A program made the position numbers and the translations under genes. A model generated the notes under the pieces. That model was given only the letters and a program-made list of their open reading frames with translations, had not been told where the DNA came from and did no database searches. Below, piece after piece: positions 36,196 through 44,926 of a DNA stretch of 64,000 bases. How positions within the stretch are numbered: position 1 is the first letter of the stretch; each line of letters starts with the position of its first letter. This DNA is from Roseburia hominis (GTDB lineage: Bacteria; Bacillota; Clostridia; Lachnospirales; Lachnospiraceae), in NCBI GenBank assembly GCA_040702975.1, contig CP159990.1:3224001-3288000 (forward strand). Reading direction: 5' to 3'.

Positions 36196-37555
36196 CTTGT
36201 TTTCCTCCTGCTTCTATCTCATCCTCTTCTATCATCAGCTTCATCGCCCAGGACGGCACCTGTGCCTCTTCATAATCCTTCTGAATAAACACAAAAGCCG
36301 TCTCATAGGGAGGCATCTTCTGTGGATAAATTCCCTGCCCGTCGGTAAAATACAAAACTCCTTTCAGTCTGTCAAATTCCTGCCCCTCCATCATCTGATC
36401 GATATAGGCAAAGGCGGGCCTGAAATCCGTACCGCCCTCCCCTGCCAGGTCCAAATGCTCCATATACTCTTTTAACTCTTCTTTGCAGGTAATCTTCTGA
36501 TCTGACTGCACCTGATCGTCACACTGTAAAATGTGAATATTCACCTTTCGGAAAAAACTCCCACTTTCCTGCAGGATCCCATAAGTCTCCTCCAGAAACC
36601 TTTTCACCAACTCCCCGGAGCAGGACATGGACGTGTCAATCACGATCACAAAATCCTCGACCTTCTTTACTTCCTTCCACTCCTGGGGCTCCACGAGCGG
36701 CATATTCCCATACAACCTAAGCCCATAGCTGTAAAATACATAATCAAATGAGTCTTCGTCCACCGCCATCTCTTCTTTTAGCACTGCAAACTTTCTCAAA
36801 AATTCCCGATAATCGCAGCGCTCTCTATTATCCACCTGAATCTGCCTAAGGAAATGTCCCGATGAGGAGGACGCCTCCTGGGAAAATGTTTCCATATCCG
36901 TCTGCATCTTGTCACTCACATCTTTCCATTTCTGATTCAAAGCAAGCTTCCTGTCCTGATCTTCATCTTTCGCCCAGTCCCGATGATCGTCTACCGTAAA
37001 TTCTGCCACAAGCCTGTCCGTATCACGCTGGGATAGTTCCCAGGACAGAAGCTGCCGGTACACCTTTTCTGCAGTCAGTACCTTCATCTGCGAGCGCAGT
37101 TTCCGATAGGTCTCCTGCCTGAGCCAGGACTGCCCCCGGCGGATACTTCTTACCTGCCACTCATCGATCACAGACTCTGCCACAATATCACAGGCCATAT
37201 TCCACCATAACTCCTCCCGAGAACCTCTGGTGATCATATGCCGGAAAATGCAATGAAGGACCAAATGCAGATAAGCCCGGTTCACACTAATCCGGTCCTT
37301 CCGAAACAGCCCGCCCAGTTCGGCCGGGTTAAAATACAGATTCCAGCCGTCCGTGCCGACAAGAGAGACCGTCCCATCCATCACGTATGCAAAACTGGAA
37401 AGCGCCACATCAAGGAACCGCATTCTTAAATACAGCTCATTTCTGGAGAGGGCGAGGATCTGCTTTCCGATCGCATCAAGTCGGTCGGAAGTCATTTCCC
37501 GCTGTCCATTTTCCTGTTCTTTTGTATCATTCTTTCTATTCTCAAAATCCTGCAT
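36185..37555 (-). CDS. VWA-like domain protein with metallopeptidase-like N-terminus (DUF2201 type)
   Basis: 456 residues. The N-terminal domain has LHLVLHCIFRHM and MACDIVAESVIDEW, a pattern like zinc metallopeptidases (HxxxH plus a distal acidic segment). The C-terminal VWA-like domain has the metal site DTSMSCSGE, the Thr in GEGGTDFRPAF and YFTDGQGIYP. Usual partner of a MoxR ATPase, encoded next to it here. What the pair acts on is unknown. Confidence 0.85.
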   Translation of the reverse strand: MQDFENRKNDTKEQENGQREMTSDRLDAIGKQILALSRNELYLRMRFLDVALSSFAYVMDGTVSLVGTDGWNLYFNPAELGGLFRKDRISVNRAYLHLVLHCIFRHMITRGSREELWWNMACDIVAESVIDEWQVRSIRRGQSWLRQETYRKLRSQMKVLTAEKVYRQLLSWELSQRDTDRLVAEFTVDDHRDWAKDEDQDRKLALNQKWKDVSDKMQTDMETFSQEASSSSGHFLRQIQVDNRERCDYREFLRKFAVLKEEMAVDEDSFDYVFYSYGLRLYGNMPLVEPQEWKEVKKVEDFVIVIDTSMSCSGELVKRFLEETYGILQESGSFFRKVNIHILQCDDQVQSDQKITCKEELKEYMEHLDLAGEGGTDFRPAFAYIDQMMEGQEFDRLKGVLYFTDGQGIYPQKMPPYETAFVFIQKDYEEAQVPSWAMKLMIEEDEIEAGGKQDEY

Positions 37556-37623
37556 TTACTTTCCCTGCATTCCCTTTCTGTCAATCCGCTAATCTACTAT
37601 TTCTATATCCTATTCTTACTTTT

Positions 37624-38697
37624 TCACAGCTCAAATTTCTTCTTTTTCTTCGGAAACTGCCGATACCTCTCGTCCATCAATACACTCAGCATCTCCATCT
37701 GACGCTCCTTAGCGGTCTTCTCGATTGCTTCCGCCAGAGTCTCCTCCGTATAATAATGCTCCCGGCAGCAAAAATCAATCACTTTCAGCGGCTCCGCCAC
37801 AGGGAGCTGCCCGCCTTCCCGCAAATACTCCAGACAGTATTCTGTAATATCGCCCATATGCGCCTTTACATACGCCTCATACCTGGCCCGCGCCTTCTCC
37901 GACAGGCGATACGGATACAGAAGACGCCCCAGGGCCAGCAAAGCAGTCACCTCACCGTGATCACGGGCCGCCGACAATGCGAACATACTGTCGTACTTCA
38001 GAAAATCCAACTCACGGCGGTAGAAACATTCCCTGTAATCTCCGCCTGACCCATAATAATGTGTCTCCACAATTCTCGCCGGCGTATTCTCCACCGCATC
38101 TGCATAATATTCAGGAAAGACCACTTTTGCAAGAATTCCTGCACATTCTGCTGCATTTCTCATATATCCTTCTTTTGCCGCCGAATCCTTCCCCATTATA
38201 TTGTTTTCTCTGATACTTTGACACCCAAAATGTAGGGTCGCCGTGATTCTATAACGGATTTCCGTCAAAATCTCCTTCAAACAGGATTTTTCACCATCAT
38301 AAAAGTCAATCGCCACCCTGGACAGACGACAGCCCGTAAACACCCCGCTTCCCATTCGTGTCACCCGGTCCGTCACATGAAATACCTGCAAATTCATGCA
38401 GCCATAAAATGCATAATTTCCAATCATCTGCACCGTCTCAGGCAAATGAATCTCCCGCACATTTCCCCCACACCTTAGGCATGCTGTCCGTCCAAAGATT
38501 GTCTCTTCTTCCCCGGCCTCCCACAAGCTCACATCCTCGTCTTCCTTATCTTTATGCGAAGAAAAGGCATAAGGCGCGATGGCGGTAAGGCCCACTCCTT
38601 CCACCTTCTTTGGCACAACAACCACATCTTCGTCTCCCCAGAGGCGAACCAGCTCCGCGCCCCCATTTATTTTACGATACGCAATACGAATTCCCAC
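37624..38697 (-). CDS. Leucine-rich-repeat (BspA-like) protein of the MoxR-VWA operon
   Basis: 357 residues, no signal peptide. Residues 30-150 contain BspA/LRR_5-type repeats (GLTAIAPYAFSSHKD, REIHLPETVQMIGNYAFYGC, RVTRMGSGVFTGC). The remainder is helical, with a segment of ankyrin-like look (MFALSAARDHGEVTALLALG). It is the first gene before the VWA and MoxR genes on the same strand with a 68-bp gap. Possibly an adaptor or substrate-recognition protein; unproven. Confidence 0.7.
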   Translation of the reverse strand: MGIRIAYRKINGGAELVRLWGDEDVVVVPKKVEGVGLTAIAPYAFSSHKDKEDEDVSLWEAGEEETIFGRTACLRCGGNVREIHLPETVQMIGNYAFYGCMNLQVFHVTDRVTRMGSGVFTGCRLSRVAIDFYDGEKSCLKEILTEIRYRITATLHFGCQSIRENNIMGKDSAAKEGYMRNAAECAGILAKVVFPEYYADAVENTPARIVETHYYGSGGDYRECFYRRELDFLKYDSMFALSAARDHGEVTALLALGRLLYPYRLSEKARARYEAYVKAHMGDITEYCLEYLREGGQLPVAEPLKVIDFCCREHYYTEETLAEAIEKTAKERQMEMLSVLMDERYRQFPKKKKKFEL

Positions 38698-38744
38698 TAA
38701 AATAACTCCTTTTCATAAACTTGAAGACAGGTACATCTCCCTTC

Positions 38745-39755
38745 TCATGATACCTTAGTAAGCATGTCATGGATATAAGCCATCAAGCCATCTTCTGAAT
38801 TAATGCCATATTTCTGGTTCACCGCAATATAATACTTCCTGATCCGTTCCTTTGGCAAAATTTCACTCGAAGGGATGCCAGCCCCATACCCTTTTCTGGC
38901 TTCCTTCCACGGGTCTTCATTATGTGTAATCTTCTCCAGAACCTTTCCACCATACATACCAAAAGTATTCACGACAAGATCGATTGCCCTCTTTTCATCA
39001 TCAGTCAATGCATCTGCAGTTCCCCTCAGTAATGCAAAACGCGCATCATCAATCGGATTATATTTGAAATCCCGGAAAAGGTCATAGACTTCCGCATAAA
39101 CTGGACCGTGAATCCATGCCCTGCAATCCTCTGAAAAAATAGGTCTTTCATACATCGCAGAGTAAACGCCCTGAATGAAGTAAAGCAACTTCTGCAGCAT
39201 CAGCGGTGTAACCTCTTCCAACTTTTCAAATACATACGCAATCACCCGAAGCATTTTTTCTGACACAGAGAACAGTCCCTCTATGCTGTCTGCTGCCGCC
39301 ATCGCCTTTCTGTATGCCGCATCCGTCAGCTTCCCACGGTTCTCCATAAGCCTCTTCTTCATATATACAGGAGATGTCAGTGCTGCTCTTACAACATCTG
39401 AATACTCCTTGGAAGGCACCTGACCCTCCAGATACCTCGGTATCGTAACCTCCCCAAATCCAAGCGCTAAGGACAGTGGGGCTTTGCCAATCTTATATAT
39501 TTTCATAAGTTTTTCGATATCCTCAATTGAAACAAGTCCCTCCGCTGTCCTGTACTGTTCATCAATTTCCTGAACATTTTTATCAATTAATCCGGGAATA
39601 CTCATTTCCTCACCACATTCTGAACATACTGCCACTATAATTCCAAACGTGTACTCTTTATCTCTTATGGTTTTTACGATGTCCCGCTTCTGCAAAAAGT
39701 ATTCTGTTTCCTTTCTGCATTCTATGCAGAAATCCTTTCTTCCCTTCTCTGTCAT
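38745..39755 (-). CDS. Panacea (SocA-like/DUF4065) antitoxin with YgiT zinc finger and HTH
   Basis: 336 residues from the ATG at 39755, which has GGAGG 8 bases upstream. Three parts: a YgiT/MqsA-type zinc finger (FCIECRKE and VCSECGEEM, two CxxC), an HTH (KIGKAPLSLALGFGEVTIPR), and a C-terminal Panacea domain (LQKLLYFIQGVYSAMYERPI, AWIHGPVYAEVYDLFR). In toxin-antitoxin systems this domain neutralises many different toxins. It lies just after the MqsR-like toxin on the same strand. Probably also autoregulates. Confidence 0.88.
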   Translation of the reverse strand: MTEKGRKDFCIECRKETEYFLQKRDIVKTIRDKEYTFGIIVAVCSECGEEMSIPGLIDKNVQEIDEQYRTAEGLVSIEDIEKLMKIYKIGKAPLSLALGFGEVTIPRYLEGQVPSKEYSDVVRAALTSPVYMKKRLMENRGKLTDAAYRKAMAAADSIEGLFSVSEKMLRVIAYVFEKLEEVTPLMLQKLLYFIQGVYSAMYERPIFSEDCRAWIHGPVYAEVYDLFRDFKYNPIDDARFALLRGTADALTDDEKRAIDLVVNTFGMYGGKVLEKITHNEDPWKEARKGYGAGIPSSEILPKERIRKYYIAVNQKYGINSEDGLMAYIHDMLTKVS

Positions 39756-39782
39756 AATTGTTACCTCCACTTAGTCTTCTAA

Positions 39783-40168
39783 TTATTTGAAATAATATGT
39801 AAATGGATACTTCTGCTCATGAAATGAAATCACTATCACAAAACTGTTTCCCAACTTGTTGAACTTAATATACAAAGAAACTGTTTTCTCTTCCGTCCCA
39901 TTCCTCTCCAAAAGGGTACATCCTTACCAAATACATACAGTTTTTCATGCTCATATCCTTTATGTTCATTCTGTAGGATTTCCGAAAAATCCATTGTAGT
40001 AAGACTCAATATAATTTCCTTTGCTTTTGCCTCATCGATCACATAATCCAAAAAAAGATTAATATTATCTTGCCTCCTGCCATTTCGCTCAAGCCGATAT
40101 CTATCATTTTCAACAGCTTCTTTCACTTCTGAAAGATACTGTTCTATATCTTCCTTTTTTATTTTCAA
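39783..40168 (-). CDS. MqsR-like toxin, frameshifted in the C-terminal third
   Basis: As sequenced, the frame stops at 39836 after 110 residues, with a C-terminus unlike the family (RKQFLCILSSTSWETVL). One more G in the GGG of ATGGGACGG would give GMGTEEKTVSLYIKFNKLGN and ISFHEQKYPFTYYFK, ending at 39783 with 128 residues, a good fit to MqsR-type mRNA interferases (LQNEHKGYEHEKLYVFGKDV is the conserved middle). Either a disabling mutation or a sequencing error. Operon with the Panacea antitoxin 27 bp downstream. Confidence 0.7.
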
Positions 40169-40427
40169 TACTTTTATCCTCCGCAGGCATAATGATATGT
40201 TTTTTTATTTTTCCTATCATAAGAATAGCCCTATAATTAGATTTTGTCAATATCCAACCATTATAAGACAGCCTCCAGTCACCTAGAAAAAAGGGACCTC
40301 AATCCATCAAGGAGCGTACTTCTCCCCAGATTAAAGTCCCATTTGTCTAAAATGGATCTTGCTCAGGAAGCCTTCAAAACGGAGCTTCTCTGAACTTGTC
40401 CTTTATATTGTACCCATCAATGATATA

Positions 40428-40760
40428 CTAGCGCTTCTTCTCTTTCTTATATTTCTCCTCCAGCTTCGCATTCAGCCGGTTAAAGACAAGTCCCGTCACC
40501 ATCGCGCCGATCAGGAAAAACGCAAGGCCCCACTGGACTCGCCAAATCAAAAGCGGCGTCACAAAAATGCCCATCAGTAATCCATAGATGATCCACAAAT
40601 TCCCGATCTGCTTATTATATTCTTTCACATTTGTCACTTCAAAATCCGCCCGGGATAAAATAAGCTGCGTCGAAAACCTTCTGGGCGTTTTCGATCTCAT
40701 ACAGACAAGCCCCATACCACAGATACCGCCGACAATCCCGATCAATAAAATAAGTCCCAT
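40428..40760 (-). CDS. Small membrane protein of unknown function
   Basis: 110 residues with three hydrophobic segments (start LILLIGIVGGICGMGLVCM; IIYGLLMGIFVTPLLIW; LAFFLIGAMVTGLVF) and a basic tail (KYKKEKKR). It lies 14 bp after the thioesterase gene on the same strand. No family assigned; it has the look of DUF3784-type proteins. The 260 bp downstream (40169-40427) hold no gene. Confidence 0.65.
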   Translation of the reverse strand: MGLILLIGIVGGICGMGLVCMRSKTPRRFSTQLILSRADFEVTNVKEYNKQIGNLWIIYGLLMGIFVTPLLIWRVQWGLAFFLIGAMVTGLVFNRLNAKLEEKYKKEKKR

Positions 40761-40773
40761 TATCTTCTCTCCT

Positions 40774-41172
40774 CTAACATTTCACATGAGTTCCGTTTAC
40801 CGCTACCTTGGCCACGGCATTTCCCAGATTATCCGTAATCAAAATCTCATAAAAACAGGTGCGCCGGCCGTCTTTCAGAAGATGACTCTCCCCGTAAAGC
40901 ACTTCACCCTTCGGGGCTCCAAGATAACTGATCTGGCTCACCGTCGTCACCGTGACCACCTCTTTTGTATTCGTAGAGATCGCAAATACAAAATCCGCAA
41001 GTGTGAACATCACGCCGCCCATCACATTCCCCGTCGCATTCTTATGTCTGGAATCCAGCTTTAGCATACACTTCGCATAATGCTCTCCTACCTCCAGAAT
41101 CTCAATCCCCGTTACCTCCGTCGCATAACGGTCCCTGCCAAAATACTCCTTTGCCTCATCTAGTGTCAACAT
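40774..41172 (-). CDS. PaaI-type hotdog-fold acyl-CoA thioesterase
   Basis: 132 residues. The hotdog motif is NATGNVMGGVMFTLADFVFA (the Asp at the end is the likely catalytic acid), and strands VTTVSQISYLGAPKGEVLYG and RRTCFYEILITDNLG follow. Members hydrolyse aromatic or short acyl-CoA esters. The substrate is not evident from the neighbours. Confidence 0.85.
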   Translation of the reverse strand: MLTLDEAKEYFGRDRYATEVTGIEILEVGEHYAKCMLKLDSRHKNATGNVMGGVMFTLADFVFAISTNTKEVVTVTTVSQISYLGAPKGEVLYGESHLLKDGRRTCFYEILITDNLGNAVAKVAVNGTHVKC

Positions 41173-41229
41173 ACGCTGCTCCTCCTGTTTTATTTACTAA
41201 TTAATACAATGAAAAAGTTCAGTTTTGCA

Positions 41230-41370
41230 TTGAACTCAACAAATAACCATGTTACAATGTAAACAGAAAGGGAAAGCCAAAAACGCGACCTACCCTTGAA
41301 TAAAGTCAAACTTTTATAGTCTGGCCGTCAACTATTCGCAGTAGTTGACGGCCTTTGGATTTCCCTAAAT
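41230..41370 (+). ncRNA. Candidate structured non-coding RNA with its own promoter
   Basis: Promoter TTGAAC (41230-41235), 17 bases, TACAAT (41253-41258) would start RNA near 41265. The RNA contains an outer stem AGGGAAAGCC / GGATTTCCCT and a perfect 12-bp inner stem GGCCGTCAACTA (41324-41335) / TAGTTGACGGCC (41343-41354). Between them is a conserved-looking single-stranded part with ATAAAGT / ACTTTTAT pairing. It has no coding frame and lies between the thioesterase and the ABC permease, convergent to the latter. It does not match riboswitch classes I know. Confidence 0.5.
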
Positions 41371-41404
41371 GATAGTATATCACGGTGTAATTATTCTGTA
41401 AATA

Positions 41405-42586
41405 TCACATTTTCATCTTCCGCTCCATCGGACTTGCTCCCAGTGCCAGCACCACACAGGCCCCGGCAAATGCAAGTTCAATAGCAAATCCTTTCCACAA
41501 CGTTCCCAGCATTTCCGGCGTCAGCACATCGAAATCTCCCAGCATCTCATTAATCACCTCATACCAGTACACCGGAAGGAACTGCGCGACCATCTTGACC
41601 TCCTTCCCCAGCACTTCCAGAGGGACGAAGACCCCGCACAAAAAGCTCATTCCCAATGAGATCACATTCACCACAGCGCTCAGGCTATTGCTATTCCCAC
41701 CGCTTGAGGATCCCTTACCTGCGGCAGCCACTCCCACCAGATACGCGATAGACAACGCAACCAGCATCATAAGTATTGAATTTAGTAAAAAATACCCAAC
41801 ATTCGCACTTTCCCAAAAACGCTTCCCTGACATCGCAACCACCGCTCCCGTACACAGCAGCCAAATCATTCCTCCAATCGTCATGAATGCGAGAACTCCT
41901 TCCAGATTCTGCCGGATCAGCGACTTGGAAGAGCAATTCATTCTCTGCTGGATTTCCTTTCTTCTAAAGGAAATGAGGACCCCGCTGCTGTACCCAAGGC
42001 TTGCAAGTATCACATACGGAAAATACTGAAACCAGTAAACATAATCCGCTTTCATACCGGCATTTTCGTTATTTGCGATCATCTTCACCTTCGCTCCCTG
42101 ACTGCCCACGCTTTTTACACGCCCGACGGCCTCAGATACCGAATAGCCCCCTGCCACATAAGTACGCACGCCGTTCAAAAATGTATCAATCTGCGAGTTT
42201 AAGTACACGTCCTGCTCGCTTCCCGGCACCTTTGTGGTCTTAAGCTTTGCACCATTTTCCAGAAATTCCTTCTCAAAATTCTCCGGTATCGTAACCACAT
42301 ATTTTACCTTTCTATAGAACAGCGCCACCTGCAAATCCTCTTTTTTCCCGCCGATATCCTGAAGCTGATGTATTTCCCCAAGATATTCTCCAAGGCCCCG
42401 GGCGAGTTCTCCGCCGTCCTGATCGATCACGGCAATGTCCAGCTTCTCGGACGCATAGCTTTGCTCCTGCTTTTTCGCTGCCGCCGACTGCATCATGATG
42501 CCTACGAACATAAAAATCACAAAATACAGGAGAACCAGATGCAGTTCCTTACTCCAGAGCTTCAGATACCCTTTATATACTGTCAT
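41405..42586 (-). CDS. ABC-2 type transporter permease
   Basis: 393 residues. One N-terminal helix, a large extracellular part (residues 45-175), then five helices in the C-terminal half, the layout of YhgE/ABC-2 exporters. It overlaps the next permease gene by 14 bp. Together with that gene and the ATPase at 43696 it forms an exporter, commonly for antimicrobials or lipids. Confidence 0.85.
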   Translation of the reverse strand: MTVYKGYLKLWSKELHLVLLYFVIFMFVGIMMQSAAAKKQEQSYASEKLDIAVIDQDGGELARGLGEYLGEIHQLQDIGGKKEDLQVALFYRKVKYVVTIPENFEKEFLENGAKLKTTKVPGSEQDVYLNSQIDTFLNGVRTYVAGGYSVSEAVGRVKSVGSQGAKVKMIANNENAGMKADYVYWFQYFPYVILASLGYSSGVLISFRRKEIQQRMNCSSKSLIRQNLEGVLAFMTIGGMIWLLCTGAVVAMSGKRFWESANVGYFLLNSILMMLVALSIAYLVGVAAAGKGSSSGGNSNSLSAVVNVISLGMSFLCGVFVPLEVLGKEVKMVAQFLPVYWYEVINEMLGDFDVLTPEMLGTLWKGFAIELAFAGACVVLALGASPMERKMKM

Positions 42587-43685
42587 AGCGTTCCCTCCTT
42601 GTAAATAAAAATCCTGCCAACACCAGAACCATACTCATAGCGGCGAGCGTGATCAGGCACTTAGTATAACGCACCTTGTCATTGTACACATTCAGGCAAT
42701 AGAACGCATCCGCGATCACACTGGCCGGATTGACTCTTCCAAGCCAGGGAACTGCCTCTTCCGCAAGTACTTTGATGTCAGCGGAAAATAGTCCGGCAAG
42801 ACCGCAGCTTATCATGCTGATGGCAAGCACGATCCCGACCTTCACGCCCTCCCCGATCTTGCTGATGCAGCCGACCACGATTCCCATACTTACTCCAATC
42901 AGACTTCCCATGAGACAAATAAGCAGCATACCTGCCATATTACCGCCAAAATCCATTTTCAGGACGAATCGGATATAGAAAAGAGCGATCGCCGTGTTGA
43001 CGAACTGAATCGCGTAGGTCACCGTACTTACGGCCAGAATCCGTTTCAGTTTATGTGTGGGGGAAATGCACTGTCTTGCCCCAAGCGCCGCCAGGTTCGC
43101 CCTTGTTTCCTGCATCACCTGCAGACCCGGAAAACACCCGTAGAGGCAGGCCATTGCCATCAGCGCGAAGAAGAAGCTAAGACCGGTATCCAGCGATCTG
43201 CCGCCTGCGCTCACTTCTTCCGTCGTGCTCGCAAATCCTCTCATCGCCTCCATGACCTCCGGCAAGCGCTCAGGGTGCTCCGACGCAATATCCAGCACCA
43301 TCGCCTCATTTTTCACATAGGTGTCCAAAATTGAATCGAGAATACTCGATCTAATGCTGTTCGAGGAAACCGCCAGTTCTTTCGTGTCATAATAAATTCC
43401 TTCCAGCTTTCCTGCGGCAAGCTGCTCAAGCGCTTTTTCTTCCGACATTTCCTTTATCTTCAGCATATCGCCGTCCATGGCGTCCAAAAACTTCCGGAAA
43501 CTCTCGTCCCCTTCCGAGGTCACTACGAGGGCCACCGGAATTTCCTGAAATGCCTCATCAAAGCTCCCATCTCCTAATGTAAAACGGAATAACGTGGCCA
43601 GTATGAGAGGAAAGCAGAGCGCCCAGAACATGGACGATTTCTCCCGCATTGTCTGTTTCAGCCTGTATTTCATTAAATGCAGCAT
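42573..43685 (-). CDS. ABC-2 type transporter permease
   Basis: 370 residues with the same layout as its neighbour: N-terminal helix (MFWALCFPLILATLFRFTL), an external domain and five C-terminal helices. 10 bp after the ATPase gene. The two permeases probably form a heterodimer. Confidence 0.85.
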   Translation of the reverse strand: MLHLMKYRLKQTMREKSSMFWALCFPLILATLFRFTLGDGSFDEAFQEIPVALVVTSEGDESFRKFLDAMDGDMLKIKEMSEEKALEQLAAGKLEGIYYDTKELAVSSNSIRSSILDSILDTYVKNEAMVLDIASEHPERLPEVMEAMRGFASTTEEVSAGGRSLDTGLSFFFALMAMACLYGCFPGLQVMQETRANLAALGARQCISPTHKLKRILAVSTVTYAIQFVNTAIALFYIRFVLKMDFGGNMAGMLLICLMGSLIGVSMGIVVGCISKIGEGVKVGIVLAISMISCGLAGLFSADIKVLAEEAVPWLGRVNPASVIADAFYCLNVYNDKVRYTKCLITLAAMSMVLVLAGFLFTRRERYDSI

Positions 43686-43695
43686 AATCCCACCT

Positions 43696-44625
43696 CTAAT
43701 CTCTTAATTCTTTTCCCGTGATTTCCAGGAACACGTCGTTGAGGGTCGGCAGCTCGGAAAAGACTCTTCCGAAACTGATTTCCTCTCCCTTCAGATAATC
43801 CAGTATCCGTATCAGGTTGTGCTTCGCCTTCGTGCACCTGACAGTGAGGACGGATTCCCGGTATTCTGTCTCGAATACGTGGGGCAATGCCCGAATTTCC
43901 TGAAGCTGCTCATTTTCCAGCAGGATTCCTTCTATTATAATGGTCTCACCGGTCCGAATCATGCTTTTGAGTTCTTCCGTCGTCCCGCAGGCAAGCACCC
44001 GTCCGCGGTCGATGATCGCGACCCGGTCACAGATTTGCTCCACCTCTTCCATGTAGTGCGAGGTGTAAATGACGGTCGCGCCCTTCTGATTCAGTTCCTT
44101 GATTCCTTCCAGAATCTTATTCCGGCTCTGCGGGTCCACCGCGACCGTCGGCTCGTCCATGATGATCAGACTGGGCTTATGTGCGATTCCGCAAGCAATA
44201 TTGAGCCTTCTCAGCAGTCCGCCTGAGAGCTGCCCAGGCCGCATTTTCCGGTAGCTTTCAAGTCCTGTAAATGCGATTGCTTCCTCCACCAGTTCTTTCC
44301 TTTTCTTTTTATCCTGCACATAAAGGCCGCAGAAATAATCAATGTTTTCCACCACATTCAGTTGTTCAAAGACGGCGACGTTCTGCATCACGACGCCGAT
44401 TTTCTGTTTCAGATCATAGGCGTCCGGCTGCATCTCTTTCCCCTCGATTCGAATGCTTCCCTTGTCAAATTTGAGCAGTGCCAGCAGACAGTTGATCGCC
44501 GTCGTCTTTCCTGAGCCATTCGGCCCCAGAAGTCCAAAAATCTCCCCATCTTTTACTTCCAAATTCAGATGGTCGAGTGCCACCAGCTTTCCATACCGTT
44601 TTACCAGATTCTCTATCTGAACCAT
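43696..44625 (-). CDS. ABC transporter ATP-binding protein
   Basis: 309 residues from the ATG at 44625 (AAGGAGG 7 bases upstream); a longer open frame upstream has no site. Walker A LLGPNGSGKTT, signature MRPGQLSGGLLRRLNIACGI (LSGGL rather than LSGGQ), Walker B PSLIIMDEPTVAVD and H-loop VIYTSHYMEE. The C-terminal extension is typical of drug/lantibiotic exporters. First gene of the three-gene transporter operon. Confidence 0.92.
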   Translation of the reverse strand: MVQIENLVKRYGKLVALDHLNLEVKDGEIFGLLGPNGSGKTTAINCLLALLKFDKGSIRIEGKEMQPDAYDLKQKIGVVMQNVAVFEQLNVVENIDYFCGLYVQDKKKRKELVEEAIAFTGLESYRKMRPGQLSGGLLRRLNIACGIAHKPSLIIMDEPTVAVDPQSRNKILEGIKELNQKGATVIYTSHYMEEVEQICDRVAIIDRGRVLACGTTEELKSMIRTGETIIIEGILLENEQLQEIRALPHVFETEYRESVLTVRCTKAKHNLIRILDYLKGEEISFGRVFSELPTLNDVFLEITGKELRD

Positions 44626-44926
44626 AGCGTATCCTCCTTCGCACCGCGCATCATTTTCCCTGTCCTCCTGTGAAACGTTGAGAGATAGATGCGCACTTAT
44701 TGATTGCTTTTTTATAGTATACTGCTTTTTTCCGGTGTTTTTGTAGTGTCTGGCGTCATCTTGGTCCATGACAAATGTCACAATTTCCCCGATTATCCTT
44801 TTCTTCGTTTTCAAAACTTCGTATAATGTAGGCAACGGATTAAACCATGTCTTTGGACAAATGTAAACATATTTGGCACCAGCTATGTATACCAGTATAA
44901 ATGTCTGACTCGTATAGGGAGATTAT
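44626..44926. promoter_or_regulatory. Divergent promoter region between ABC operon and histidine kinase
   Basis: A TATACT -10 for the ABC operon is at 44716-44721 (minus strand) with a poor -35, suggesting activator dependence. TATAAT at 44822-44827 serves the kinase. A perfect palindrome TGACAAATGTCA (44769-44780) lies between them and is a good candidate for the response-regulator site. Confidence 0.55.

Noticed and set aside
41230..41370. c-di-GMP or other known riboswitch
   Set aside because: Some GGGAAAGCC-like bases recall GEMM elements, but the order of conserved blocks does not fit and no gene follows in the same direction.
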